Below, in pieces: positions 52,230 through 62,542 of a stretch of 64,000 nt of DNA (positions are counted from its first letter, which is position 1; every line of letters begins with the position of its first letter). Under the pieces are notes generated by a model. That model saw only the letters and a list, made by a program, of their open reading frames with translations. It searched no databases and was not told the origin of the DNA. The DNA is from Colwellia sp. (GTDB lineage: Bacteria > Pseudomonadota > Gammaproteobacteria > Enterobacterales > Alteromonadaceae): the NCBI GenBank assembly GCA_013215385.1, contig JABSOY010000014.1, forward strand, positions 106,276 through 170,275, in the 5' to 3' direction. The translations under genes and the position numbers were made by a program.

Positions 52230-52619
52230 TTACGCTACGAAACCGATGATTTCACCGCCGATACCCGCAGAGCGAGCAGCGCGGTCTGTCATCAGACCTT
52301 TAGAAGTAGAAACAATCGCAATACCCATTCCAGCAAGAACTTTAGGAAGCTCATTACAGTTTTTGTATATACGAAGACCAGGACGTGAAACACGTTTGAT
52401 CGTTTCAATTACTTCTTTACCTTCAAAATATTTCAAAGTTACAGATAGCTCAGGTTTAACATCACCTGATACTGAGAACTCTGATACATAACCTTCTTCT
52501 TTAAGCAAGTTGGCAATTGCAACTTTAACTTTAGAAGATGGCATTGTAACTGCAACTTTTGCTGCAGATTGACCGTTGCGGATGCGTGTAAACATGTCCG
52601 CGATAGGATCAGTCATCAT
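52230..52619 (-). CDS. rpsH: 30S ribosomal protein S8
   Basis: About 129 residues from the ATG at 52619 (E. coli 130); GGGAG lies 9 nt before this ATG and only 3 nt before the upstream one at 52625. [14 protein letters not shown] and the C-terminal [18 protein letters not shown] are conserved. S8 binds 16S helix 21 and in enterics represses the spc operon at rplE. Confidence 0.95.
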   Translation of the reverse strand: MMTDPIADMFTRIRNGQSAAKVAVTMPSSKVKVAIANLLKEEGYVSEFSVSGDVKPELSVTLKYFEGKEVIETIKRVSRPGLRIYKNCNELPKVLAGMGIAIVSTSKGLMTDRAARSAGIGGEIIGFVA

Positions 52620-52638
52620 AACCATTTACTCCCGTGAA

Positions 52639-52944
52639 TTACCAACTAGCTTTCTTAAGACCTGGAACTTCACCACGCATCATAGTTTCGCGTAATTTAA
52701 TACGGCTTAAACCAAATTTACGTAAGAAACCATGTGGACGGCCAGTAATGTTACAACGGTTACGTTGACGACTACTTGATGAATCACGAGGTAAACTTTG
52801 AAGTTTCAATACAGCATCCCAACGGTCTTCTTCAGAAGAAGCGTCGTTAGAGATGATTGCTTTTAATGCACTACGCTTTTCAGCATATTGTGCGACTAAT
52901 TTGGTTCTTTTAGCTTCACGAGCTTTCATTGACGTTTTAGCCAT
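52639..52944 (-). CDS. rpsN: 30S ribosomal protein S14
   Basis: 101 residues from the ATG at 52944, exactly the E. coli length. The frame is open 34 codons further upstream, but that part overlaps rplE and is out of context. It lacks the CxxC zinc pairs, so this is the long zinc-free form ([19 protein letters not shown]). It lies 4 bp after rplE. Confidence 0.97.
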   Translation of the reverse strand: MAKTSMKAREAKRTKLVAQYAEKRSALKAIISNDASSEEDRWDAVLKLQSLPRDSSSSRQRNRCNITGRPHGFLRKFGLSRIKLRETMMRGEVPGLKKASW

Positions 52945-52948
52945 AACT

Positions 52949-53494
52949 CTACACCTTCTTCTTAAACGGGAAGTTAAAGGCAGACAATAATGCGTGTCCT
53001 TCTTCATTATTCTTCGCGCTAGTAGTGATAGTGATATCCATCCCACGAATTTTATCGATTTTATCGTAATCGATTTCAGGGAAGATTATTTGCTCACGTA
53101 CGCCCATGCTGTAATTGCCACGGCCATCGAATGACTTTGGATTTAAGCCACGGAAATCGCGGATACGAGGAATAGAGATCGAGATTAAACGCTCTAAAAA
53201 TTCCCACATACGTTCGCCACGTAGAGTTACTTTTGTGCCTATAGGATAACCTTCACGAATCTTGAAGCCCGCAACAGATTTGCGCGCTACAGTCGTAACA
53301 GGTTTTTGTCCTGAGATTGCAGTAAGATCATTTGTGGCGTGGTCTAATACTTTTTTATCAGCAATAGCTTCACCAACACCCATGTTTAGGGTGATCTTTT
53401 CAATCCGAGGGACTTGCATGACACTTTTGTATTCGAACTTCTTCTGAAGGTCGCTTACAACAGTATCTTTGTAAAAATCATGCAGTTTCGCCAT
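52949..53494 (-). CDS. rplE: 50S ribosomal protein L5
   Basis: 181 residues (E. coli 179). [13 protein letters not shown] and the C-terminal [26 protein letters not shown] segment are conserved. It binds 5S rRNA and contacts P-site tRNA. It starts 15 bp after rplX. In E. coli this start is the S8 repression site of spc; I did not verify the structure here. Confidence 0.98.
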   Translation of the reverse strand: MAKLHDFYKDTVVSDLQKKFEYKSVMQVPRIEKITLNMGVGEAIADKKVLDHATNDLTAISGQKPVTTVARKSVAGFKIREGYPIGTKVTLRGERMWEFLERLISISIPRIRDFRGLNPKSFDGRGNYSMGVREQIIFPEIDYDKIDKIRGMDITITTSAKNNEEGHALLSAFNFPFKKKV

Positions 53495-53509
53495 CGTTTA
53501 CTCCAATAA

Positions 53510-53824
53510 TTAAACTAGTTTGTTATTAGATTTGAAGAAACGAACTTTTTTGCCGTCTTCAACTCTAAAACCTACACGATCTGCTTTACCCGTTGCTGGG
53601 TTAACAATCGCTACGTTTGAAACTTGTAAAGATGCTTCTTTCTCAATAATTCCACCAGGCTGCTGTAACTGAGGTACAGGCTTAGTGTGTTTTTTGATTA
53701 AGTTAACGCCTTCTACAAATACTTTGCCGTCTTCAACAAGAACTTTAGTGACTTTACCAGTCTTACCCTTGTCTTTGCCAGCTAGTACAATAACTTCATC
53801 ATCACGACGAATCTTAGATGCCAT
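53510..53824 (-). CDS. rplX: 50S ribosomal protein L24
   Basis: 104 residues as in E. coli. The KOW motif is [18 protein letters not shown] near the N-terminus. It is an assembly-initiator protein at the exit-tunnel rim. It lies 12 bp after rplN. Confidence 0.98.
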   Translation of the reverse strand: MASKIRRDDEVIVLAGKDKGKTGKVTKVLVEDGKVFVEGVNLIKKHTKPVPQLQQPGGIIEKEASLQVSNVAIVNPATGKADRVGFRVEDGKKVRFFKSNNKLV

Positions 53825-53836
53825 TATCGTGACTCC

Positions 53837-54205
53837 TTATAGTACTTCAGGTGCAAGTGAAACAATTTTCATGAATTTTTCATTACGAAGTTCACGAGTC
53901 ACAGGACCGAAAATACGAGTACCAATTGGCTGTAATTTTGCGTCTAGCATTACAGCCGCGTTTTCATCAAAACGGATGGTTGAACCATCTGAACGACGAA
54001 CACCTTTCTTAGTGCGCACCACTACCGCAGTAAGAACATCACCTTTTTTAACTTTGCCACGAGGATTTGATTCCTTCACTGCAATTTTAATGATGTCACC
54101 TATACGCGCGTAGCGACGGTGCGAACCACCAAGAACCTTTATACATTGTACACGCTTAGCTCCGCTGTTATCAGCACAGTTAAGTTGTGATTGCATTTGG
54201 ATCAT
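53837..54205 (-). CDS. rplN: 50S ribosomal protein L14
   Basis: 122 residues, close to identical in length and sequence pattern to E. coli ([36 protein letters not shown]). It bridges to 16S rRNA. It is the first gene of the spc operon and follows a 337-bp regulatory gap after rpsQ. Confidence 0.98.
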   Translation of the reverse strand: MIQMQSQLNCADNSGAKRVQCIKVLGGSHRRYARIGDIIKIAVKESNPRGKVKKGDVLTAVVVRTKKGVRRSDGSTIRFDENAAVMLDAKLQPIGTRIFGPVTRELRNEKFMKIVSLAPEVL

Positions 54206-54323
54206 TGAGTTTTACTCCGCTATTTATCTAAATTAAATTAGATATAATTTAAGGCCAGAAATTTGACCCGTCACTGCCTTTCTATTCCCTCAAAATCCAA
54301 CAGTCGAATTCCGAGGGCGCGAG

Positions 54324-54329
54324 ATTATA
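54324..54329 (-). promoter_or_regulatory. -10 box of the spc operon promoter
   Basis: TATAAT on the minus strand is followed by the GC-rich discriminator CTCGCGCCC. The region 17 bp upstream (around TATCTC) is a poor -35, while AT-rich sequence further upstream could act as a UP element. It lies about 118 bp before the rplN start. Confidence 0.65.
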
Positions 54330-54472
54330 ACACCGCCTCTGTAAAAGAGATACTTAATTAGTTAAAAAATAAACAATCTCATTTATTCATGTAACTTTAT
54401 TTGTCAAATTACCAATAGATATTTTAATCTCTGGTAATAGTTATGGGCAGCACCTCGACTTTTCAAGCATAA

Positions 54473-54503
54473 AAAAGCCCTATCACATAATGATAGGGCT
54501 TTT
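54473..54503 (-). terminator. Terminator of the S10 operon
   Basis: A perfect 13-bp stem (AAAAGCCCTATCA / TGATAGGGCTTTT) with a 5-nt loop lies 39 bp after the rpsQ stop and is followed by a U-run on the minus strand. Confidence 0.93.
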
Positions 54504-54542
54504 ATTAACACTTTCGTTCAAACAAATTTATTTAAAAATAAA

Positions 54543-54794
54543 TTATGCTTTTGTAATTACATCAACTAAAGTCCAGTTTTTAGACTTAGAGATTGGTGCA
54601 ACTTCACGAATTGTTACTACATCACCTTCGTTACATTGGTTCGTTTCATCATGCGCTTTCAACTTAGTTGAACGCGTAAGGTACTTACCGTACATAGGGT
54701 GTTTAACACGACGTTCGATTAATACAGTGATAGACTTATCCATTTTATCACTGACAACACGACCTTGTAGTGTGCGGATTTTAGCTTCGCTCAT
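54543..54794 (-). CDS. rpsQ: 30S ribosomal protein S17
   Basis: 83 residues (E. coli 84). [22 protein letters not shown] is conserved. It is a primary 16S 5'-domain binder and last in the S10 operon. It overlaps the rpmC stop by one base (TAATG), indicating coupled translation. Confidence 0.98.
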   Translation of the reverse strand: MSEAKIRTLQGRVVSDKMDKSITVLIERRVKHPMYGKYLTRSTKLKAHDETNQCNEGDVVTIREVAPISKSKNWTLVDVITKA

Positions 54795-54985
54795 TACTTA
54801 CCTGCCTTTTCAGTTATGATAGTCTTAACACGTGCAATATTGCGACGTACGATTCTTTGCAAATGAGATTGTGCTAACTGGCCTGTACTTGCTTGCATGC
54901 GATAGTTAAACTGTTCGCGTAACAATTCAAGCAATTCAGTGTTTAGCACTTCAATGCTTTTTTCTCTTAATTCAATAGCTTTCAT
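54794..54985 (-). CDS. rpmC: 50S ribosomal protein L29
   Basis: 63 residues as in E. coli. It is an antiparallel helical hairpin with ELRE...[10 protein letters not shown] and [11 protein letters not shown]. It sits at the tunnel exit beside L23, the docking site for SRP and trigger factor. It overlaps rplP and rpsQ by one base each. Confidence 0.98.
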   Translation of the reverse strand: MKAIELREKSIEVLNTELLELLREQFNYRMQASTGQLAQSHLQRIVRRNIARVKTIITEKAGK

Positions 54986-55398
54986 TACATCACCGTTCTA
55001 GTTACGAAAGATGTTTTGAATGGAAGTTTAGCCGCAGCTAAAGCAAATGCTTCACGTGCGATTTCTTCCGAAACACCTTCCATTTCATAAAGAACACGTC
55101 CTGGTAGAATTTGGCATACCCAATATTCCACTGAACCTTTACCTTTACCCATACGAACTTCAAGAGGTTTTTTAGTAATTGGCTTATCAGGGAATACACG
55201 TATCCAGATTTTACCTTGACGCTTAACGTGACGAGTCATTGCTCGACGTGCCGCTTCAATTTGACGCGCAGTCATACGACCACGTTCCATTGATTTTAAA
55301 CCGAAAGTACCGAAGCTTACTGAGCTACCGACGTGTGCAAGACCACGGTTGCGCATTTTAAATTGCTTACGGAATTTAGTACGTTTTGGTTGTAACAT
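54985..55398 (-). CDS. rplP: 50S ribosomal protein L16
   Basis: 137 residues (E. coli 136). [19 protein letters not shown] and the [20 protein letters not shown] segment near the A site are conserved; the arginine hydroxylated by RoxA in E. coli lies in this part. It follows rpsC by 10 bp. Confidence 0.98.
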   Translation of the reverse strand: MLQPKRTKFRKQFKMRNRGLAHVGSSVSFGTFGLKSMERGRMTARQIEAARRAMTRHVKRQGKIWIRVFPDKPITKKPLEVRMGKGKGSVEYWVCQILPGRVLYEMEGVSEEIAREAFALAAAKLPFKTSFVTRTVM

Positions 55399-55408
55399 TA
55401 CTTAGCTC

Positions 55409-56104
55409 CTACTTAGGCTTACGGTTGTTTTTTCTTTTAGGTTTAGCCGCTGGTACTTCTGCCTGTAGAGGCATGTTACCAATGATTTCACCTTTAAAGA
55501 TCCACACTTTAATACCGATAACACCATAAGTGGTGTTACCGCGTGCGATAGCGTAATCGATGTCAGCACGTAAAGTGTGTAGTGGTACACGACCTTCACG
55601 ATACCATTCAGCACGTGCAATATCTGCACCGCCTAAACGACCACTTACTTGTACTTTAATACCCTTTGCGCCAAGACGCATAGCATTTTGTACAGCACGT
55701 TTCATAGCGCGACGGAACATAACACGACGTTCTAATTGACTAGCAATGCTGTCGGCAACAAGCTGCGCATCCATTTCTGGCTTACGTACTTCAGCGATGT
55801 TGATTTGAGCAGGAACACCAGCAATTTTAGAAACAGCTAAACGTAACTTTTCAACGTCTTCGCCTTTCTTACCGATAACAACACCTGGACGAGCCGTGTG
55901 AATTGTTACGCGGATAGATTTAGCTGGACGCTCAATGACTACTTTTGATAATGATGCGCGTTTAAGTTTCTCTTTCAAATATTCGCGAACCAAATGGTCA
56001 CCGCGTAAATTTTCAGCGAAGTCTTTGTTACTTGCAAACCAAGTAGACGCGAACGGTTTCGTGATACCTAAGCGAATACCGTTAGGATGAACTTTTTGAC
56101 CCAT
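55409..56104 (-). CDS. rpsC: 30S ribosomal protein S3
   Basis: 231 residues (E. coli 233). The KH domain GxxG motif is in [13 protein letters not shown], and the C-terminal domain [27 protein letters not shown] lines the mRNA entry. It follows rplV by 12 bp. Confidence 0.98.
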   Translation of the reverse strand: MGQKVHPNGIRLGITKPFASTWFASNKDFAENLRGDHLVREYLKEKLKRASLSKVVIERPAKSIRVTIHTARPGVVIGKKGEDVEKLRLAVSKIAGVPAQINIAEVRKPEMDAQLVADSIASQLERRVMFRRAMKRAVQNAMRLGAKGIKVQVSGRLGGADIARAEWYREGRVPLHTLRADIDYAIARGNTTYGVIGIKVWIFKGEIIGNMPLQAEVPAAKPKRKNNRKPK

Positions 56105-56116
56105 ACTAATATACTC

Positions 56117-56449
56117 CTAAGAATCAGACACAATCACAGTGATGTGACTAGTGCGCTTAATTATACGATCCGCGCGGCCTTTGGCACGAGGTCGAATACG
56201 TTTCATTGTTGGACCATCGTCAACTAAAATAGTTTTTACGACAAGTTCATCAATATCTGCACCTTCGTTATGCTCAGCATTAGCAATTGCAGAGTTAAGT
56301 ACTTTTTTAACTAATTCAGCAGCAGATTTGTTGCTAAAAGTTAGTATTTCAAGTGCTTTCTCAACATGTACGCCACGGATTTGATCCGCAACTAAACGTG
56401 CTTTTTGAGCAGAACCGCGGGCAAATTTATGTATAGCGATAGCTTCCAT
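56117..56449 (-). CDS. rplV: 50S ribosomal protein L22
   Basis: 110 residues as in E. coli. The beta-hairpin [15 protein letters not shown] reaches the exit-tunnel constriction near the macrolide site; no insertion is seen. It follows rpsS by 10 bp. Confidence 0.98.
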   Translation of the reverse strand: MEAIAIHKFARGSAQKARLVADQIRGVHVEKALEILTFSNKSAAELVKKVLNSAIANAEHNEGADIDELVVKTILVDDGPTMKRIRPRAKGRADRIIKRTSHITVIVSDS

Positions 56450-56459
56450 TTAATTTCCC

Positions 56460-56735
56460 CTATTTCTTCGCTTTCTTATCTGCGACATGGCCGCGATAAG
56501 TACGAGTTGGTGCAAATTCGCCTAATTTGTGACCGATCATTTCATCAGTTACAAATACAGGTACGTGTTGACGGCCATTATGGACAGCTATGGTCAATCC
56601 GATCATCGTAGGGATGATCATTGAACGACGGGACCAAGTCTTAATTGGCTTTTTATTCCCGCTTTCCAGAGCTTTCTCTACCTTCGTCAGCAAGTGTAGG
56701 TCAATAAATGGACCTTTCTTGAGAGAACGTGGCAT
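56460..56735 (-). CDS. rpsS: 30S ribosomal protein S19
   Basis: 91 residues (E. coli 92). [15 protein letters not shown] and [15 protein letters not shown] are conserved. It forms the 30S head with S13. It follows rplB by 88 bp, the longest gap within the S10 operon. Confidence 0.98.
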   Translation of the reverse strand: MPRSLKKGPFIDLHLLTKVEKALESGNKKPIKTWSRRSMIIPTMIGLTIAVHNGRQHVPVFVTDEMIGHKLGEFAPTRTYRGHVADKKAKK

Positions 56736-56823
56736 GGTGAATCCTCTTTATTTACTCTTCATGTTGAACTTAACTTTACCTAAGTAAACCAAGTTCAAAC
56801 ATTCAGAGTATTAATTAAATGTA

Positions 56824-57648
56824 CTATTTAGTACGACGACGTACGATAAATTTATCAGTACGTTTGTTTGAACGAGTCTTGTAACCCTTAGTTGGTACGC
56901 CCCAAGGGGATACCGGGTGACGACCGCCAGATGTTTTACCTTCACCACCACCGTGTGGGTGATCAACTGGGTTCATGGCAACACCACGAACAGTTGGACG
57001 AACACCGCGCCAGCGCGATGCACCTGCTTTACCCAAAGAGCGAAGCATGTGTTCGGCATTGCCGATTTCACCTAAAGTAGCACGACAGTCAGACTCAACT
57101 TTGCGCATTTCACCAGAGCGAAGACGTAAAGTGACATATGCACCGTCTTTAGCAACTAGTTGTGCGTAAGTACCAGCAGCACGTGCAATTTGAGCACCTT
57201 TACCTGGTTTAAGTTCGATTGCATGCACAACACTACCTAATGGTGTGTTGCGAAGTGGCATTGTATTACCTGGCTTGATTGGAGCATCAACACCTGACTG
57301 GATTGAATCTCCAGCGCTTAAGCCTTTAGGGGCTAAGATGTAACGACGTTCACCATCTGCATATAATACAAGTGCGATATTAGCAGAACGGTTTGGATCA
57401 TATTCCAAACGCTCAACTTTTGCAGGGATACCATCTTTATTACGTTTAAAATCGATCATGCGGTAATGTTGCTTGTGACCACCACCAATATGACGAACTG
57501 TAATACGACCGTTATTGTTACGACCACCTGACTTAGACTTAGTGTCTAATAATGGTGCGTAAGGCTTACCTTTATGCAACTCCGTGTTTACCACTTTTAC
57601 TAAGTGGCGACGACCCGGAGAAGTAGGTTTACATTTAACTATAGCCAT
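56824..57648 (-). CDS. rplB: 50S ribosomal protein L2
   Basis: 274 residues (E. coli 273). [12 protein letters not shown] at the N-terminus and [16 protein letters not shown] with the histidine near the peptidyl transferase centre are intact. It is required for subunit joining. It follows rplW by 12 bp. Confidence 0.98.
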   Translation of the reverse strand: MAIVKCKPTSPGRRHLVKVVNTELHKGKPYAPLLDTKSKSGGRNNNGRITVRHIGGGHKQHYRMIDFKRNKDGIPAKVERLEYDPNRSANIALVLYADGERRYILAPKGLSAGDSIQSGVDAPIKPGNTMPLRNTPLGSVVHAIELKPGKGAQIARAAGTYAQLVAKDGAYVTLRLRSGEMRKVESDCRATLGEIGNAEHMLRSLGKAGASRWRGVRPTVRGVAMNPVDHPHGGGEGKTSGGRHPVSPWGVPTKGYKTRSNKRTDKFIVRRRTK

Positions 57649-57660
57649 TTTCGTAAACTC

Positions 57661-57963
57661 CTATGATTCCGCGCCGACGAAGTCGATGTCGCTGCCTTCA
57701 GCAAGAGTAACATATGCTTTTTTCCAATCGCTTCTGCGACCAGTACGAGCACCTGTACGTTTCTCTTTACCTTTAACATTTAATGTGCGAACACCGTCTA
57801 CTGAAACTTCAAAAAGTTTCTCAACAGCAGCTTTGATTTCAGCTTTAGTAGCAGTAGTAGCAACTTTGAAAACAACAGTGTTGTTTGCTTCAGCAGCCAT
57901 CGTGCTTTTCTCAGAAATGTTCGGTGCTAAAAGCACTTTTAACAAACGTTCTTCGCTTATCAT
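57661..57963 (-). CDS. rplW: 50S ribosomal protein L23
   Basis: 100 residues as in E. coli. [21 protein letters not shown] and the [16 protein letters not shown] loop at the tunnel exit are conserved. It overlaps rplD by 4 nt. Confidence 0.98.
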   Translation of the reverse strand: MISEERLLKVLLAPNISEKSTMAAEANNTVVFKVATTATKAEIKAAVEKLFEVSVDGVRTLNVKGKEKRTGARTGRRSDWKKAYVTLAEGSDIDFVGAES

Positions 57964-58565
57964 CCTAACATCTCCTCAAGTTGTTTAACTGCAGTAGCAG
58001 TCATCAAAACTTTTTCGAAACCAACCAAGCTAACTGGGTCAATACCGTCTACGTCACGTACGTCAACTTTATACAAGTTACGTGCTGATAAGAACAAGTT
58101 CTCATCAACTTCTGGAGTAACGATTAATACGTCTTTTAACTCCAAACCGTTTAGCTTAGCTACTAACTCTTTAGTTTTTGGTGTTTCAACTGTAAAACTT
58201 TCTACCACGATTAAGCGTTCTTGACGAACTAACTCAGAAAGGATGCTTTTGATCGCACCACGGTACATTTTACGGTTTACTTTTTGGCTGTGGTCTTGAG
58301 GTTTAGCGGCAAATGTAACACCACCTGAACGCCAAATTGGACCACGACTAGTACCAGCACGTGCACGGCCAGTACCTTTTTGACGCCAAGGTTTAGCGCC
58401 ACCACCACTTACTTCTGAACGAGTTTTCTGAGCACGAGTACCTTGACGAGCGCCAGCTGCATATGCAACTACTACCTGATGTACTAATGCTTCGTTAAAC
58501 TCAAGTCCAAAAGTTGCTTCAGAAACTTCAAGAGCACCTGTAGCGTCTTTTAATGATAATTCCAT
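57960..58565 (-). CDS. rplD: 50S ribosomal protein L4
   Basis: 201 residues from the ATG at 58565 (GGAG 7 nt upstream), the E. coli length; a GTG one codon upstream is less likely. The extended tunnel loop ([20 protein letters not shown]) is conserved. L4 is the known autorepressor of the S10 operon in gammaproteobacteria, acting on the leader at 59544-59711. Confidence 0.97.
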   Translation of the reverse strand: MELSLKDATGALEVSEATFGLEFNEALVHQVVVAYAAGARQGTRAQKTRSEVSGGGAKPWRQKGTGRARAGTSRGPIWRSGGVTFAAKPQDHSQKVNRKMYRGAIKSILSELVRQERLIVVESFTVETPKTKELVAKLNGLELKDVLIVTPEVDENLFLSARNLYKVDVRDVDGIDPVSLVGFEKVLMTATAVKQLEEMLG

Positions 58566-58580
58566 CACAAATCTCCTGGA

Positions 58581-59219
58581 CTAGGCTTTAACAGCTGGTT
58601 TGATGATTACGTTACCGTTGATTGCACCCGGAACCGCACCTTTAATAAGGAGCAAGTTACGTTCTGCGTCAACGCGAACCAATTCAAGGTTTTGTGTAGT
58701 ACAACGCACAGAACCCATGTGACCAGACATTTTTTTGCCTTTGAAAACGCGACCTGGTGTTTGACACTGTCCTAACGAACCGTTAGAACGATGTGATAAC
58801 GAAACACCATGAGTGGCATGTTGCATAGTAAAGTTCCAGCGCTTAATACCGCCTTGGAAACCTTTACCTTTTGACGTGCCAGTTACGTCTACTAATTTTG
58901 TGTCATTGAAAATTGAAACAGTTAATTCACTGCCCAATTCTAAACCTTCGCCTTCATTTTCGTTTAAGCGAAATTCCCACAGGCCACGACCTGCTTGAAC
59001 TCCAGCTTTAGCGAAATGACCCGCTGCTGGTTTTGTAACACGGCTAGCCTTACGGCTGCCTGTTGTAACTTGAAGCGCTGAGTAACCGTCAGTTTCTAAA
59101 GTTTTCACTTGAGAAATACGGTTGGCTTCAACTTCTAGAACGGTTACAGGTGTTGAAACGCCATCTTCAGTGAAGATACGTGTCATGCCTACTTTACGTC
59201 CAACTAGACCAATAGTCAT
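58581..59219 (-). CDS. rplC: 50S ribosomal protein L3
   Basis: 212 residues (E. coli 209). [17 protein letters not shown] and the loop near the peptidyl transferase centre ([15 protein letters not shown] [19 protein letters not shown]) are conserved; the glutamine methylated by PrmB in E. coli lies in it. It follows rpsJ by 12 bp. Confidence 0.98.
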   Translation of the reverse strand: MTIGLVGRKVGMTRIFTEDGVSTPVTVLEVEANRISQVKTLETDGYSALQVTTGSRKASRVTKPAAGHFAKAGVQAGRGLWEFRLNENEGEGLELGSELTVSIFNDTKLVDVTGTSKGKGFQGGIKRWNFTMQHATHGVSLSHRSNGSLGQCQTPGRVFKGKKMSGHMGSVRCTTQNLELVRVDAERNLLLIKGAVPGAINGNVIIKPAVKA

Positions 59220-59231
59220 TGTTAAAACCCC

Positions 59232-59711
<480 letters not shown>

Positions 59712-59717
59712 CGGCGT

Positions 59718-59745
59718 ATTATACACACTTAATTAATTAGTACAA
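59718..59745 (-). promoter_or_regulatory. Promoter of the S10 operon
   Basis: On the minus strand: TTGTAC (59745-59740), a 16-bp AT-rich spacer, TATAAT (59723-59718), discriminator ACGCCGTC. The predicted start site is about 170 nt before rpsJ. Confidence 0.85.
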
Positions 59746-59786
59746 GGTGGTTAAAGAGCAACCATTTACGAATACTAATATTTTAT

Positions 59787-61343
59787 TTAAGTACCTAAAG
59801 GATCATGCCCTATTGCGCGTCTTATATCATTCTTTATCCAGCGTTCGATTTCACCAGTGGTTTTATTAATATCAACTAACCTTCTGTCACCAAGTGCACT
59901 TTGAACAATACTGACAGATTCAAAATCTAAATTTAAATTAAAGCCAGGTAATAAGGTCCGTTGAAACACATCTGCCACCTCCACAACTTTATTATCTCTT
60001 AAAATTGTTAAAGTGTAATTATCTTGTGGCTGCAATTGTTCTAATTTACTGGTGATATTATTAATCTTCAATTCAGTTAGCTTCTGATGGTTTACCGCTA
60101 AAACAATGTCACCTTTAGCTAAGCCAATTAAGCTAGCAGGACTACTGTTGTTAACGTTTAAGATCTTAAAACCAACCCCTTGTGTAGATTCAATCATATC
60201 TCCCTGTATGCCGTACCTTCCATCCCAAATAGTTTTTCTAGTAATAGTAACGCTGTTATTTACATTATTTTGGCGATAGTAATCATCTATTTCTAATATC
60301 AATTGGTCAAATTCAAAACCAAGCGAACTTGGAATGCTGGTGCTATTAATAACGGGGTTGTAAGCTTTTAACTTAGTACTAGCCTTTTGGTTTGATGCAA
60401 TACTTAGCGTATTATCAATATTATATGAAACTTCTGGTATAACGACTGGGATGTATTTATTTTTTAACAGCATGGCTTGACCATCTCTGCTAATTTTCAT
60501 ACTGATATCTCCCTGAAAATATAGCTCATTTAAATAATTATTCAGTATAGTGGAGGGAGCATTTACAGAGGCTTTAATTGGCGACTGTCCAAATTCAGTA
60601 ATAACATCTCCACTAATGAAGCCAAGTTTATGGGCAAACGAATTTGGCAAAACAGTTAACACTCTAAGTGACTGGTTTTGTGTAGAATGATTTTTATCAA
60701 AGACTAATCCGAAGTAATTATTTAGTTTAACAGGGACTAAATTTCCAAACTGCGAATTTTTGGCTATTGATTTATGATGTTGATTCAACTTGAACATCAA
60801 ACGTCGTAATCTATATTCCAAGCTTTCAGGAAGGGATACGTTGTTATTAGCATTCGCCTTGGCAGCGAACAGTTTTTTGCCCGTCGTTGTGCATTTGCTT
60901 AAAATGTCACTTTTTACTATAACTTTTGCTGTTTGGTCATTTGTAGAGAACTCAAGGTCATAATGATGTCCAGCCTCTACATCTATCTGTATTGTTTTTG
61001 TTTGTATTGCTGCTAATTTTTCTGAACTTTTCATTTGCCGACCGGTTTTTCGAAAGGCTCTTCGGTAATGCCCTGATCTCCATTGTTCAACAAGTAAGGT
61101 ATGACTCCCTTCTGCTAAACTATACTCATATTCCCCTTTAGCAATTGCTCTAGAGTGTTTGTAATCTCGCACTGAAACACCATTATTACCTATTATGGTG
61201 GCTATATAACTGTCATTGTTAATTTCTGTAGGAATAAAACTTACTGTTGCGCAAGTACTATTATTCGCTTCTACGATACTTGTACATACCATAGTGCTTG
61301 TTAGTAGTATTACTTGTCCTACCTTCTTATATACTATATTCAT
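59787..61343 (-). CDS. Secreted protein with two PDZ-like domains, cassette with ECF sigma factor
   Basis: A 518-residue protein. A signal peptide (hydrophobic 10-22) is likely cleaved after Ala26 (VEA-NN). Residues about 31-151 form a beta-rich domain bounded by C31 and C151, which could bond in the periplasm. Two PDZ-like domains follow: about 205-295 (AHKLGFISGDVITEFG) and about 388-455 (ASLIGLAKGDIVLAVN). No protease domain, catalytic triad or transmembrane helix is visible, so it is not a DegS or RseP type protease. It overlaps the anti-sigma gene by 17 nt and is last in a three-gene operon. I do not recognise the full-length family; a ligand-binding or sensing role for the sigma system is inference. 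Confidence 0.7.
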   Translation of the reverse strand: MNIVYKKVGQVILLTSTMVCTSIVEANNSTCATVSFIPTEINNDSYIATIIGNNGVSVRDYKHSRAIAKGEYEYSLAEGSHTLLVEQWRSGHYRRAFRKTGRQMKSSEKLAAIQTKTIQIDVEAGHHYDLEFSTNDQTAKVIVKSDILSKCTTTGKKLFAAKANANNNVSLPESLEYRLRRLMFKLNQHHKSIAKNSQFGNLVPVKLNNYFGLVFDKNHSTQNQSLRVLTVLPNSFAHKLGFISGDVITEFGQSPIKASVNAPSTILNNYLNELYFQGDISMKISRDGQAMLLKNKYIPVVIPEVSYNIDNTLSIASNQKASTKLKAYNPVINSTSIPSSLGFEFDQLILEIDDYYRQNNVNNSVTITRKTIWDGRYGIQGDMIESTQGVGFKILNVNNSSPASLIGLAKGDIVLAVNHQKLTELKINNITSKLEQLQPQDNYTLTILRDNKVVEVADVFQRTLLPGFNLNLDFESVSIVQSALGDRRLVDINKTTGEIERWIKNDIRRAIGHDPLGT

Positions 61344-61947
61344 ACATTGTCCCTTTTTGTAGTTTTAAAATATCATTAATAACTTCTTGTCGAACATTCA
61401 ATACTCTTAATTGTTCTTCCGCTGAATTAGACATATGTAGCTGTTGTTCAAGGGCATTAACTTTAATCAACAACTCTGCCTGTTGAAAACTTTGTCTATC
61501 ATTTGTCTTTAATTGCCGTTCTAATACTCGGGTGCGTTGTAAAACTTGTTCAAGTTGTTGCTCAAAATCGGCTTGTCGAACAGACAAAAACTGACTGTGT
61601 TGCGTTTGCTTAGCAAGTAAGGTTTGCTCAAGTTGAAGCTGCAATTGATAATTATTAACAACCAACCAACTTGTCGCTATGAAAAATGTTGATGCAGCGA
61701 TTGCCATTATTTTTCGGGTGAATATTGGTTTGCTTTTTTGATTGTTTGTTATTGATTGTGAATGTCTAGTTCTTTGCTTGATAATTTGCCAGTTAAGCTC
61801 GTCTGGAATGATTATTGGTATTGAATTTCCTGCGCTATTGAGTTGTTCTAAAGATTTGAAGTCACTTTGACATTGTTGGCATTTCTGAAAATGTAGCAGT
61901 TCTGCTTCATTGTATTCATTCGCATTACGGCGCAAATTAATATGCAT
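61327..61947 (-). CDS. Membrane anti-sigma factor with zinc-finger motif
   Basis: 206 residues. The N-terminal H-x3-C-x2-C motif (H19, C23, C26 in HFQKCQQC) is the zinc-binding ZAS signature of anti-sigma factors. A single transmembrane helix lies at about 80-98. The periplasmic part (about 100-195) is a long Gln/Leu-rich coiled coil with repeated LEQQL units. This layout suits a membrane-held inhibitor of the ECF sigma factor encoded just upstream, with which it overlaps by 11 nt. The coiled coil could be the platform for the PDZ protein, which is inference. Confidence 0.82.
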   Translation of the reverse strand: MHINLRRNANEYNEAELLHFQKCQQCQSDFKSLEQLNSAGNSIPIIIPDELNWQIIKQRTRHSQSITNNQKSKPIFTRKIMAIAASTFFIATSWLVVNNYQLQLQLEQTLLAKQTQHSQFLSVRQADFEQQLEQVLQRTRVLERQLKTNDRQSFQQAELLIKVNALEQQLHMSNSAEEQLRVLNVRQEVINDILKLQKGTMYEYSI

Positions 61948-62542
61948 AGTTTTTTACCTCATCTTTTGACCTTAACTTTTCTAAGCCGCGTGCAACTACT
62001 GATTTGGAATAACTTGACGTCTTATTCACTATATTTCCTATTTCTTCATGGCTATATTGCTCGACTACATAAAGCCAGATGATCAAGCGCTCTTTTTTAG
62101 AGATTTGCTTTAACAAGGTCGTTAAAAAATCATTTTGATCTTGTAGTGTCTCGATATCATCTTGAGGTGAAACGGCTTCATCTAAGTCATTAATACCAAC
62201 TAAGGTTAATTTATGCCTTTTTAAAAAGTTAAAGGTGTTATTAAAAGCAATTCGCTTTAACCATGCAATGAACAACTGTTTGCCTGATGTATAACTATGA
62301 ATTTTTTCAAATGCTGCAACAAACGTATCTTGTAATAAATCGTTAGCATTACCTTGATCGCGACAAATATTAAATATCGCCGTATAAATCTGAGGAGATA
62401 GCAGTCGATAACACTGCTCAAAAGCGTGTGCATCACCTTCTTTCATTTTATTAACTAAGGATTCATTCCATTGTTCCAAAAGCACAGCCTTTTTTTGTTG
62501 TTTATACCTTATATAACAGTTGACGACTTCAAAGGGTTGCAT
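61937..62542 (-). CDS. ECF-type RNA polymerase sigma factor
   Basis: Up to 201 residues. Sigma-70 region 2 (about 34-105: AFEQCYRLLSPQIYTAIFNICRD...ANDLLQDTFVAAFEKI) includes the -10 recognition helix, and region 4 (about 140-195: LLKQISKKERLIIWLYVVEQYSHEEIGNIV) is a helix-turn-helix for the -35. Regions 1.1 and 3 are missing, as in ECF factors. The ATG at 62542 lacks a clear ribosome site; a TTG at 62479 preceded by AGG at 8 nt would give MEQWNESLVNKM and is a strong alternative. It is first in the operon with the anti-sigma and PDZ genes. Confidence 0.9.
   Translation of the reverse strand: MQPFEVVNCYIRYKQQKKAVLLEQWNESLVNKMKEGDAHAFEQCYRLLSPQIYTAIFNICRDQGNANDLLQDTFVAAFEKIHSYTSGKQLFIAWLKRIAFNNTFNFLKRHKLTLVGINDLDEAVSPQDDIETLQDQNDFLTTLLKQISKKERLIIWLYVVEQYSHEEIGNIVNKTSSYSKSVVARGLEKLRSKDEVKNYAY

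Larger units (their letters stand above)
54206..54542. other. 337-bp S10-spc boundary region
   Basis: It holds the S10 operon terminator (54473-54503), about 140 bp of AT-rich spacer without a recognised feature, and the spc promoter with a -10 at 54324-54329. No gene is seen. The gap shows S10 and spc are separate units, as in enterics. Confidence 0.7.

Noticed and set aside
52945..53046. 34-codon N-terminal extension of rpsN
   Set aside because: It lies within rplE in another frame, and the ATG at 52944 yields the standard 101-residue S14.
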